A DNA stretch of 64,000 nucleotides, taken from positions 50,001-114,000 of the forward strand of contig JABMCL010000307.1 of assembly GCA_018857735.1 (NCBI GenBank), written 5' to 3'. This DNA is from Alviniconcha marisindica (taxonomy: Eukaryota; Mollusca; Gastropoda; Provannidae). This document shows, in pieces, positions 23,516-39,629 of this stretch (its first letter is position 1; every line of letters starts with the position of its first letter). The notes beneath the pieces are model-generated. The model saw only the letters and a list, made by a program, of their open reading frames with translations, searched no databases and had not been told where the DNA came from. A program made the position numbers and the translations under genes.

Positions 23516-23815
23516 AGGGGCGATCGAATTGTTTAGACTATGTATCCCCTTAGCTGGGATGATTGAGCTGAAAGACAGTGATGCGTTTGGAAAGACTTTT
23601 TTCAGTAGTGCGATCAGTTCGTACCAGTTGTTCTGTGAAATCTGTCCTGCTGGGCAGTCATTGATCCCGACGTGAAGAGTGACTGCTTTAACACTGTGTA
23701 TGATGGGCAACGAGTGCACCCATGCACACAGATCGCGAGTCGTCACGCCAGGCACACACACTTTGTACAGCGTGTGGAAGTTTTTATGTTCCAATAAAAT
23801 GTTCTTTTCACTCAT
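23435..23815 (-). pseudogene. SGNH/GDSL-type esterase domain fragment
   Basis: The minus-strand frame shows HSVKAVTLHVGINDCPAG, matching SGNH block III (GxND), and ends NRNLFKVCQDTHVTYIDNEH, where these domains usually continue to the catalytic DxxH; that last block is cut off. It meets the plus-strand ORF1-like remnant end-to-end near 23430. In related proteins the two parts would lie on one strand in one frame, so an inversion or two separate insertions is implied. The first residues (about 23770-23815) are also present in the second block copy (from about 46466), which then jumps into a (TC)n tract. Confidence 0.55.
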
Positions 23816-25976
23816 TCATTCATTCATGTTTCATACATTATGTCTGTCACAGGAGGGACAGGAGGTGTTATTGTTGTGTGTCAGTTTAGCCCGACAGCCT
23901 TCATTCTGATTGTCTGTACACACACGCTCTCGCGTGGCATTCGTTCACTCATTCGCTTGTGGGCGTCTGCGTACACAACCTCAAGCACCCACACACAATT
24001 GCAGTGGATAAGATGCAGGTTTCAACAGTTCACTATTGACAACTATTGCTGTAACTGACCGCATCGGTATCGTATTCTGTGACAATGTAAATAAACCGAT
24101 GATGCGTGTATATTATTTTTTTACTTATCGGTAGCTTAGCAATGGCCGTGACTAGTTGGGTTTTGACTGAAGCTAAACTACAATCCCTGTAAAGTTTTCG
24201 TGTTTGAGTTCTGTCTCTGTCTCTTTGTGCCAGTGCGCAGCCGGAGTGAGTGAGTGTGTCAAACTCCAAACACCGGTTTACGTCATCCTTCCTTCAACCA
24301 CTGACGTATTTAGTTACGCCATAGGGTCCAGAAAACTGTCAGCTAACGAGCAGTTTTTTTGTTGGTGCTCATGTAATGGAGTGGAGTGGTAGAAGGACAG
24401 GACACAGGCAGCGGAGTCAGTCAAAATGGAGACCACAGCAGGCGGCGACGGCAAACTGGCTTTATTCTACAGCAGCAGACAACTTTCTCAGCACCCCCAA
24501 AATCCCCCAAAATCCTCACGCGCACGCATAGATAAGAGAACTGCGCGGGCCGCAAGGAACACACGCTATCGCTACAATGAAATCGGCCCTCTGGACCACA
24601 AAATGGCTGACTATTGTGTTTCTTTGGCCCGCACAAATACAGTTTCCTCAACAATAACTAAACTAATTAAAACATGAAATACATCAAATAAAAGCTACAG
24701 TTACAACCTTTTAAACCGTACAAACAAAATGTACACACATGACTTATTTAATTTACAACAAGAGTGGGAAGCATGGCTTGCACCTGTCTATAAGCAGATT
24801 CGTACAACTAAATCACAACTAACACAATGTACAAAACATAACTGTCGCTAAAACTTATATCAGAATAAAGAGCACGCTCCCACGGTTAAAATGGTACATA
24901 ACAATTACAATACAACGCTCTGTAAGAGAAGCAAGACACACTCAAAGACTAGCACTAAAACAATCGGTGCGAACTTTCGCCTGGGGCGCGTTATCTTAGT
25001 CGCAACAGCGCTGATAGTGATATCAAGTAGTCTATGAATATAACTTAGCTTCTACAGTACACAATACTCAATAAGTTAATTTCAACCCAAAATAAACACT
25101 AAACATGAAGTCAGCTAAACAAAATACTATACGACAAAGCATTGATCGACACAGAATTACTTTCATCGAGTCAAAACAACGATTCACTACTATTCACTAG
25201 TACTAAACAGAGAACGCGCCATGCAGACGACGGCTATAAAAAGAATGGACCTAGAGAGGCATCGGCTACTGATTAAGCTCGACCCTGCGTCTAAACTATA
25301 AGATCTAAATAAACATTCTAAGATGCCAAATTATATTACACTGACATGGCTTGCTGCATAAAAAGGACTAGGTGAACAAGGAGTAGGTAAACAAACAAGC
25401 GGTCAAAATATTAAGGGAGTAAACAGATTTGATGAAATGGCGCGCACCAGCGGCTATCGCCGGTCGGCTGTGTGAAGGCCATGTGGCGTTACGCAACACG
25501 CAGCGCTTCAAAACAAAAGCGTCGTCTGCTCCGGTTCCCGGGTTACTAACAGTACAGTAATGAAATTGCATGGATCTGATAACCGGGGCGGGATTATTGT
25601 AAAAACGTAAGGCAAAGAGCACTTGCTCACACTCAAACAGTAATAAGTTTGTTACAAACAACTCAAATAAAACTGACAAGGCGTGTCATTTATAGTCGCC
25701 AACAAAGTTTGCACCAGCACAAATAAAACCACAATCGTTTGAATCGAGAGGGAACTTTTTCAGTCTTTTCTTTTTTTACCCGGGGTGGATGCGTCTCAGT
25801 CGTGTTTACGTGCGTGCTTTGGCGCTAGGTTGCTTCTACAGTCATATTAAGGGGGGATATGGTAGTGCAAACTGATTTTTTTTCTTTGTCAAATCAAGAT
25901 TTTGCATTTAGGGTCATTTGAAAGACCTTACATTGTAAGTTTAAAAAAGTATAATTATATGTTGTTTTCGACACCT

Positions 25977-26006
25977 GTTGCCATGGAAACAATCCAAGAT
26001 GGCCAC
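25977..26006 (+). promoter_or_regulatory. RFX X-box-like palindrome next to a YY1-like site
   Basis: GTTGCCATGGAAAC (25977-25990) fits the RFX X-box consensus GTNRCC-N-RGYAAC. CAAGATGGCCACC follows four bases later and resembles a YY1 site. No gene start is visible close by, so function is unknown. Confidence 0.4.
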
Positions 26007-26101
26007 CAAACAACCTTTTTTTAAATCCCTACTCCTCCAAAGATACTGCACATAGAACAAAACTGCCTTTTGAACTTTAATTAAGATCCCAATATCAAAC
26101 T

Positions 26102-26249
26102 TCATACAGAAGGTTTTATGGATATCTTCATTTTTGACTTTTTACAAATATTTTACATAAACATGTGGAAAATTTAATGATTTTTATATATTCCATGTTA
26201 CATAAATACACCAATTTTCACTTTATCAATAAAACCTTCTGTATGAATC
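26102..26249. repeat. Small inverted-repeat unit
   Basis: TTCATACAGAAGGTTTTAT near 26102 is repeated in reverse complement near 26229-26248 (19 of 19). The AT-rich interior of about 110 bp carries no frame. It could be a short MITE or part of the Mutator-like element's end. Confidence 0.55.
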
Positions 26250-26283
26250 AAGATAAATGTACAGAGTAACACCATGTCAAGTT

Positions 26284-26778
26284 TCAAAGCTGTATCTTTA
26301 TTACAACCAGAGCCTTAGGAATTTTAAGTTGAAAATATGCAACAAAAAGTAATTTAACAGAAAACGATGGAACAAAGTCATCATCACCGTGTGCTTGTAT
26401 TCCCAGCACCATGATCACTTGATTGACTCCAATACTGCTTTCGTGGCTAAACACAACCATTCTTGGGTTGACTTCATACGCTACGTTCTTCTTGTCACTG
26501 AACTGCGTTCGTGGAGACATTTCAAATTTCTTGTACTCGCAAAGATCGCAATTCAAAGCAAGCTTTGATGCGAATCCAGCCCTCTGATCCGATCCCTCAC
26601 ACACTGAAATGTACAGTCCGGTTTCTCCACAAGTAGGGCACGAAACATCAGTCAGCAAACAAGTCAACTGGAACACACGAGCAATAATCCAAGATTGTTC
26701 AGTTCCATCTGCAACACGATCTGCAGCTCCCATCATCTCAATTTTTTTTCCGAGAGGCACCCACCACTTTCGGTTCAC
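26284..26778 (-). pseudogene. Mutator-like transposase zinc-finger/N-terminal fragment
   Basis: A 164-codon minus-strand frame with SCPTCGETGLYISVCEG, LNCDLCEYKKFEMS and VAYEVNPRMVVFSHESSIGV. Two CxxC pairs followed by a (F/Y)EVN-R-(V)-(F/A)...IG segment is the layout of the conserved domain before the catalytic core in animal Mutator-like (MULE) transposases. No DDE core follows, so this is a fragment. It lies in a 1.6-kb stretch missing from the second block copy. The assignment is by motif memory only. Confidence 0.5.
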
Positions 26779-27273
26779 ACGGCGTCTTCACGATTATTCA
26801 CCCTCACTTTCTTCTCAGCTTTAGCCGTTCGACACAAAAGCACTGTGTCATGAGTCCGCTTATTTTGCTTCCGTGGGATCTCTGGTATTGATGGCAATAC
26901 ACAGTTTCGGGAAAAAAGAGTAACTTTAGGGAATATTTGCAGAAATACTTCGTGTATCGATTGAGCTCGTCAGATTTGTTGACAAATTATCAACAAAACG
27001 GAAATCAAGTGCAGTGCATTGTGGGAAGGCCGAGTATAGCCGAGCGTGGCCGGAGTCTTGGTTCTGATTTCTGATTGGTCGATTTCAAAATCCAATGATG
27101 TCATGCTAGTCACTACTCCAAATAAGGAGATTTCCGTTGAAAATCAAGGCTCGGCAACGGCGGGAAATCTATTTATGGTCGGTCTCGGCGATTATGACGT
27201 GGAACTTGGAACCAAGAGGAGAGGTCGACCTCTCCAACGATACCAAACTTGACCTACTTTTCACTCGACTTGG

Positions 27274-27351
27274 AGATGTGGAGTTAGGGAACTGCTGACC
27301 CAGATTCTCCGTCCGCTGACGTGGCTAGAACCTGAGTCCACTCAAGCCCTG
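27274..27351 (+). repeat. 78-bp partial duplicate of gene X exon start
   Basis: 27274-27351 is identical to 27897-27974 over 78 bp (starts AGATGTGGAGTTAGGGAACT, ends CACTCAAGCCCTG). It lies upstream of the gene on the same strand and ends exactly where the hairpin begins. The copy has no splice acceptor or start codon of its own. Confidence 0.9.
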
Positions 27352-27440
27352 TTTTGTTAATTTTATCAGTGTCTATTCACAGGAAGGTGAGAAAAAAATA
27401 TCACCTTCCTGTGAATAGACACTGATAAAATTAACAAAAC
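27351..27440. repeat. Perfect 40-bp fold-back hairpin
   Basis: Arms 27351-27390 and 27401-27440 are exact reverse complements, 40 of 40 (41 counting the flanking T-A pair), with a 10-nt loop GAAAAAAATA. It directly abuts a 78-bp copy of the start of the gene X coding exon (27274-27351). The second block copy keeps arm 1 (48201-48240) but has lost about 14 bp from arm 2. Confidence 0.95.
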
Positions 27441-27875
27441 ACTGATAGACTATGGAGACTAATATTATTAGAAACTATGCAGGCCTACGTGAAACAAAAA
27501 GACAAGCATACCGTGTTTGCGCTTGGTGGAGTACTGAGCTATTAGTTATGCACACGCTATTAAATTTGGACTTCAACCGGTAGCGCAGCAATGGCTACCA
27601 CAATGCGAGAGGTGTGCCCAGACTTGTTGTACCCTGCACACAGGCGTGCACTTTGCGGCAGCAACGTCAGTCCTTTACAGCTGCCCAAACGGGAGTGAGT
27701 TTTGCTATGAAAACACCTGGCAAACGAACAAACAAAACGCAAACTGATGACACAAAGAATAGCAATAAACACAGAAGAAAAACATGACAAAACAATTGGC
27801 AGGTTTGTCTCAAACAAAACCTCCCGCCCACATACTAGAACTTTTTGTATTTTGACAGGTTACCAAGGAATCAAA

Positions 27876-33390
<5,515 letters not shown>

Positions 33391-33416
33391 GAAGAGGAAA
33401 TGCCCAGCAGACTTGA

Positions 33417-33422
33417 AATAAA
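33417..33422 (+). terminator. Polyadenylation signal AATAAA of gene X
   Basis: AATAAA 27 bp after the proposed TAA stop codon at 33388-33390. It is the first canonical signal downstream of the last exon. Confidence 0.45.
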
Positions 33423-34790
33423 CAACAGACAAATGACAACATCAACATTCATTTTCCATTCACCATCCCCCATGACCTAATCACTGATATTGTATACATT
33501 TTTAATCGCAATGCTGAAAAAGTGCCCCAGAAACATCATAGTCCAGTAGGGACCATCTGCTACCTCATTCTCCCCCCTTTTATTTATATAAATCTACTTT
33601 GATATTATATTTGTTCAGGCAACCGATCGTTGGCAATCCGACTACGACTTTTAAATGAAATAATTAATCATGTATGCGTGTTAATTAGGTCTTCATAAAC
33701 ACTAGCTGAAATCAAGGCAAGCCAGCTCCTTGGCGGCAAGGCCTCCTGGTCCACCCGGTCAGCAAGGAAGAGTGTGACCCCCCCCCCTTAGTTTTACCTG
33801 TCCAGTTGTAAAACGCGTGTGTCATTTGCTTACCTGCTTACCTAATGGTGCTTTGCAACAGGGTGCTTTTTTTTTCTTTTTCTTTTTTTAGATACTGTTT
33901 AAGAAAACCTAATTAGTATGCCTGCATGAGTACTTATTTCAGTTGAAAACTCAGTGGTACCATTGCCAAGAATCAATTCATGAGGTGCTTAGCACCAGAT
34001 ATAGCTCACCCCTAAAAAGATAAGCTGATTAGCTCTCCATCTCATTATGCATCGTTGTTTACCATTTAATTCTTGTTCAAATGTCGTTTTGTAGCGTGAT
34101 AAAGGGGATTACCTTGAAAACTCGCATGTTATGATGTGTTTTGTCCTAATAAACAGCAATCATTGTTGTTGCAGATTTTTTTATTCTTTCTAAGAAACAA
34201 CAACAAACAAACATACATATAATACATATAAAAAATATTTAAAATAAACCAATATATATATATAATAAAATGTTTAAAAATCCTCAACAGTATTGTACAA
34301 AAGTTTATATCATCAAAATTGAAAGTCTTTGGCAGTTTGTGGCTGGCATACCAATTAATTGCCTAGGAAAACTTGTCTGGTTAAGTTCAGACCCAATATA
34401 AATGAAAATGATCCTGTGCCAAAGTTGAGAACTTGGCAGATGAAACATTTCGTAATCAACAGAAATGGCCGCGCTTCCACCAGTAAATTGTATTTTTTAA
34501 TATAATATAGATATATTTAGACTCCAGAACTGTAAGCCCCCTCCCCCATTTTTATTATTTTTACAAGCAATTTGACAGCCTAATAAAAGGTGATAGTAAA
34601 CGACCATTGCATCTGATTTAATCATTTATGAATACCAATTTAAAAAAAAGAAAAAGAAAAGAAAAGAAAAAAGAAATGGTCAAACAATAAACAACAACAA
34701 AGACTTGTGTAAAACATAATGGCAGATACCATTTACACATACCACCTACATCAGTACATGTACTTACTATCATACCCTAGCTGATCAGCA
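33423..34790. other. No recognisable gene
   Basis: AT-rich intergenic sequence with short A/T runs. I see no reading frame, repeat family or RNA gene that I can support. Confidence 0.5.
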
Positions 34791-34792
34791 GA

Positions 34793-34796
<4 letters not shown>

Positions 34797-34848
<52 letters not shown>

Positions 34849-34853
34849 AATGT

Positions 34854-34909
<56 letters not shown>
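34797..34909. repeat. (CA)n and (GA)n microsatellites
   Basis: (CA)n at about 34797-34846 and (GA)n at about 34859-34909. They abut the truncated 3' side of the minus-strand LINE ORF2. Confidence 0.95.
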
Positions 34910-34910
<1 letters not shown>

Positions 34911-34914
34911 CAAA

Positions 34915-37375
34915 CTAAGGAAGTAAACGCTGGTTTGCCCAGGGCATCCGTGATAGCAATTTATCTAGGTTAGTGGCCCGAAGGGCCGATTGAATATTAT
35001 TATGAACATGTTTAGAGACGCTACCTGACCACTGGAAGGTAACACCCAAATATTTGACTTGTTTGGCCGCGTACAGGCGCTGGCCGTTAATAATAATACT
35101 AAATTCTGGCGACACAGGGTGCCAGGGGCCAAAAATGATAAACACCGTTTTTTCAGAAGACAGACTAAACCCGTTGTGGAACATATATTGATTCACTGTA
35201 TTTATAATTTCTTGGAACTGTTTTTGAATCTGTCGTAGAAACGAATTAGTTTTTGTTATATTAGTAAATTTTCTGCATTTTGATTCTTTCCAGATGGCCA
35301 GGTCGTCAGCATACAGAGTAATAATAGCATCGTGTTTTTGTATTTTATTAATATCGTGCAGCATAATAGAAAACAGGAGTGGCGCTATCACAGAGCCCTG
35401 CGGAACCCCCATATCTAAGCGCTGGCTGTTAGAAAGAGTGCCCTTCCATCTAACCTGAAACGTTCTCTTAGACAGAAAGGCTTTAACGAAGTTATACATC
35501 TGACCAGAAAGCCCGACTTCCTTGATTTTACGGAGCAACCGTCCGTGCCAGACGGTATCGTAGGCACGACGCACGTCGAAGAAGCAGCTGTACAGCGCCC
35601 TCCTCCTCAGTCTCGCTCTCCTGACGCGCGCCCCCAGCCGCACTAGGTGGTCAGACACCCCGCGGCCGGTACGGAACCCCGCCTGGCACACAGGCATCAC
35701 TCCGTTACTCTCGCAGAAGTGGTTAAGTCGCTGTTTTACAATGCGTTCATAAATTTTGCCTATATGGGATGTGAGGGAGATGGGACGGTAGTTACCGACC
35801 TCCTTCTGGGATTTTCCCTGCTTAGGAATGGGGGTGACGATGGCGTGTTTCCACCCGTCTGGAATCACCCCGCCTTCCCAGCAGCGCCGAAAGAGGGCCA
35901 GCAACGCCTCCATGTAGGGTTCCGGCAACTCCCTCAACATCCGATAGGAAACACGGTCTAAGCCTTCGGAAACTTTAAGTTTTGTTATAGATGAAAGAGC
36001 AGTCTCCAGCTCAGCACGAGTTAGGGGACAATTTACAGCCAGGTCTGCCGGAGCAGGGTCCTGGAGCGGATTTTGTTTTTCATAGGAGTCTCGATATTCC
36101 TGCATGCCCGCGGGGAGGTGGTGAGTGCTGCTAGCATCGGCGAACACCTCTGCGAAGGCGTCCGCCGTTGCTTGATTCGTTTTAAACACTCTGTCCCCCA
36201 CCCTAAGGTCGAAATCCGGGGGACAGTACTGCTGTTTAATCTTCTTAATTTCTTTATAAACGTTGCCCAGGTCAACCCTATCATCCAAATTTCCTACGAA
36301 ATTATTCCAATGAGTCAATTTTGCCTGGGCTATAGTTTTTGGGCACTCTATTTTTGCTTTTGTCATTTCCTGATGAGCTAACGGTGTGCAATTCCGCCTA
36401 TACTTTTTGTAATAATATCTTTTGTTTTTGACCGCCTCCCTGCAGGCATCGCTCCACCAAGGGTTGTTATGGGTCCGGATGGACCCCTTCTTGGGGCCCT
36501 AGCCGCAACAAGGATGTTTTCCAAAAGTAAACTGTTTAGGGCTTCTATGGAAAGGGATCCATGATCACCGATTGGCAAAGCCCCAGCTCGGCTCGGAAAC
36601 TAATCCAGTTGGCTTTGTTATAATTGAATGTTTCATGCAGGGTGTTTCGCTCCCGCACAACAGCACCAGTTATGTTAATGGTGATGGGGAGGTGGTCGCT
36701 GGACAAGGGATCGTCGCCCACCGACCACTCCACATCACCAACCAGGTCAGGAGTGACTAGGGCCAGATCAATAGCAGTTCCCCTGTGATGGGAACGATCT
36801 GGTACCCTGGTCAGCGTTCCATCATTTAACAAAAGGAAGTCGGAGCCAGTAATGCCCGCGCCCAGCTTAGGCTCTCTGCCCGCATAGCCGTCCTCCCAGA
36901 GTGCACTGTGTTGATTAAAATCCCCGACCACCAGGCAGTGGCTATCTGAATGGTATTTCAACCACTCTCCCTCACCGTCGGCTTCAGGGTAATACACAGT
37001 GTGCACCGTTATGTGTCTAGTGGTTTGTTCTATTTCTATAGAGCAGATGGAGGCCTCGGCCTCCAACTGACTAGCAACGGTTTCAAATTTACAACCAATT
37101 TTAACGTACGTGACAGTCCCCACCCTGCCACTGATACTAGGGTGAAGGCCGCTCACGGGGGGATAATAATACCCGTCTATTTTCGGCAGGTCACCGCGGT
37201 GGCAGGCCGGCGACTGCACGCACAAAACGTGAACAGAGTGTTGAGATAAATAGTGGGTTAAATAATCCAAGTTACTGTTTAAAGACCTGCAGTTCCACTG
37301 CAGGACAACCAGGTTTTTGTTTTTATTATCGTACGTGGTTACAGTGTTTAAGCTGTAGAACTGTTCATTACACAC
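34915..37375 (-). pseudogene. Jockey-like LINE ORF2 (endonuclease + reverse transcriptase), 3'-truncated
   Basis: Endonuclease part 37375-36545: VVLQWNCRSLNSN, CLVVGDFNQHSALW and LSSDHLPITI. The link to the reverse transcriptase crosses two frame changes (about 36560 and 36400) through NNPWWSDACREAVK. Reverse transcriptase part 36366-34915 (483 codons): VGNYRPISLTS, CFFDVRRAYDTVWH, DMGVPQGSVIAPLLFS and the catalytic LYADDLA near 35322-35294. The frame ends ANQRLLP at 34915, against a microsatellite; the RNase H and C-terminal part usual in such elements are missing. ORF1 lies just upstream (37570-39629). The set (CCHC ORF1, AP endonuclease, RT) fits the Jockey/R1 group. The frameshifts may be real or sequencing errors, since the reading is otherwise well kept. 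Confidence 0.88.
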
Positions 37376-37569
37376 ACTTACAATGTGTAGTCGGGGAGAT
37401 GATGATGGTTCTCCTCCAACTTGCTCTTGACCCTCGACATAACCAACATGAGGTCTAAATATTTAGTGAGGGAGGGGGGGGGGGGGGGGCCTGCCGATGC
37501 CCAGAGGCAGCGCCGATGATGGTATTCAGCATGTTCAGGAGGGGGCCCATCCTACCAGTCCTTCGGGCA

Positions 37570-39629
37570 TCAGCCATGGACTGAAAAAGATCCCCACAGT
37601 AAAGACTTGAAGGGCGTAGGTGGCACTCCGTCCCTTCCTTTTCTTATTCTTTTCATGATAGCTTCCAGTTCTACCATGCGTTGGTTTTGTTGCAGCGAAT
37701 CGTCAGCTTCTTGCTGTTTAAGGAACTCGGCTTCCCGACGCTGTCTCTGTCGAGCCAGGAAAGTAGGCCGCAGTCGGGCAGCACGCTCCAGGAGCTGCTC
37801 CCGTGACGCGATCGGGGTCATGTGCTTGGTGTTGTTAGCACTCGCCGGTTCGGGTGAAAACTTGGCAAGCAGGCGGCCCCCTCAGCGACTGGCCTGGCGG
37901 TACGGGGTTTCCGGGTTTTGATTTTGGAACAATTAATTTAGTTGCCTGACCTTGCTCGGGCGCCGGCCGGCCCTGAGGCCAGCCCCCTCCCCCCTTACGG
38001 CCCCCAACCCCGCGCGCAGCCACAGTGGCGTACAGAGGAGCGGGTCGGGTGCCGGTGGTCAAGGGGTTAGCGGCGGCCGCGGCTCGGTCGACAGCCCAGC
38101 ACCGGTCAGGCTTGGGTTTAGAGTTCTGCTGTCCGGTCGGCTCGGGTAAGACCGGGCCGCCGAGCAGCTCCACCCTCGCTCGCTGCAACGCGACAGAGAA
38201 TGGGATGTAGCTGCTGCTCCCGAGAACGTTGGCCCTGGCGTGGACCAACATCTCGGGGCACTGCCTGAAGGCCGCGCTATGGCGACCGTTGCAGTTGATG
38301 CAGCTGAGCGTGTTGCTGCACCCCTCCACCGCGTGGCCCCCAGCGCCGCACCGCGAGCAACGGGTCACCCGCGAGCGGCACTGGGACTTGGTGTGGCCGA
38401 TGACTTGGCACTTCGTGCAGCGCCGCACGGAGCCCGCAAAGGCCGACACCTGATGGGGGGTGCACGCAATCCACACCTCTGTAGGGAGGGTGCAGCCCTC
38501 GAAATTTATGCGGACGGCCCCGGAGGGCTCGCCCTTGCGGTTCTTTAGACGAACGATCCCCGCCACGCGGTGCCCGTCCGCCAGCCGATCGGTTCTCACT
38601 TGTTTCAGTGCCCAGTCCCCCAGGGGGATCGGCCCGATCACACCCTCAACGGTGGGTACTGGGATGCGGCACTGAATGCCCACATCCCCCGACAGACTCT
38701 GGCACCGTGACAACTTGCCCTGCTGCCCTGCTAGCCCTCGCTGTGACAGCCGATAAGAAATTTGCCGTTTTGGATCGGCCTTATGTTCTGCACCGGGCCG
38801 CACACGGCCGACAGGAGCTCTGTCCTCTTCCAGGGCCCCAGCTTGGAAAACAAGACTGGGCCAGGGACGTTCGAAAGGACGACGGGGAACTCCACGAAGG
38901 CGGGCGGCCCGGTGACCTTCTTCCGAGGGAAGAACCTCTTCCCCTGGAAGACGGATCGCTCCTCGCGGTGAGCGGGCTTAGCGTTGGCGCCGGTACCGGC
39001 GCCCTCACGGCGGGAGCGAAAACGCTGCGCGTTGTGGTACTGCGCACTTTGGTAACCGTCCCTCGCCTCCACGGGCTCCGCATGTAAAAAAGATCCCACG
39101 GACCTCCCGCTCACCGGGGGTGCCGGGTTCGAATCCTGGGGCGTGGTAACAAGGACCACGCGTGCGGATGCATCGTGGTCCAAGCCACTGCAGACTGTAA
39201 CCATGGACTCCAGGTCCCTGGTCAGGCTCCCGCCTCTCCGCCCACTGTGACTGGCTTTCTGGGAGGTAGAGGAGGCAGCCAGAGCCGAATCACTCCGACT
39301 CCTGACCACTTTGGGCGTTTTGCCCTTTGGCTGGCTGGAGGGGGTGATCGCCCCCCGCTTTCTTTTAGGCAGGGGGTGCCACCGTAGGACCCCACGGGGG
39401 TCCCCTCCGCAGTGGGAGGTGGCATCTCTTCCGGCAGCGGAGACTTGGACAGAGAAGCTCTGTCCTTAGGAGCCTCCGCCACCACCTTCTCTTTGATGTA
39501 GGTGCTGGAGTTGGCACCAGGGCCGCACTCCACCACCAAAGCTTGAACATTATTCAGAATACATGGGCTCAGGCGTATAACCGCCTGGCTCGAAAAGAGG
39601 CTCGAATCCTGGCCCTGGCTCTCGGCCAT
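37570..39629 (-). pseudogene. LINE ORF1 (gag-like, CCHC zinc knuckles), frameshifted
   Basis: Coding signal passes through four frames: 39629-39222 (starts MAESQGQDSSLFSSQ), 39309-38731 (contains FVEFPVVLSNVPGPVLFSKL), 38803-37835 and 37821-37570 (basic, coiled-coil-like REQLLERAARLRPTFLARQR). The third part carries three zinc knuckles: CTKCQVIGHTKSQC, CSRCGAGGHAVEGC and CINCNGRHSAAFRQC. ORF1 proteins of this kind bind element RNA and package it with the ORF2 enzyme. Joined, it would be about 680 residues. Frame changes lie near 39310, 38735 and 37870, at or near short G/C runs, so base-calling error is possible. It precedes ORF2 on the same strand by about 200 bp. Confidence 0.8.

Noticed and set aside
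23840..24058. 72-codon frame kept in both blocks
   Set aside because: Conservation here reflects recent duplication; the frame has no domain, and flanking non-coding DNA is equally conserved.
35647..35961. Plus-strand frame of 104 codons
   Set aside because: It is antisense to the LINE reverse transcriptase coding frame.
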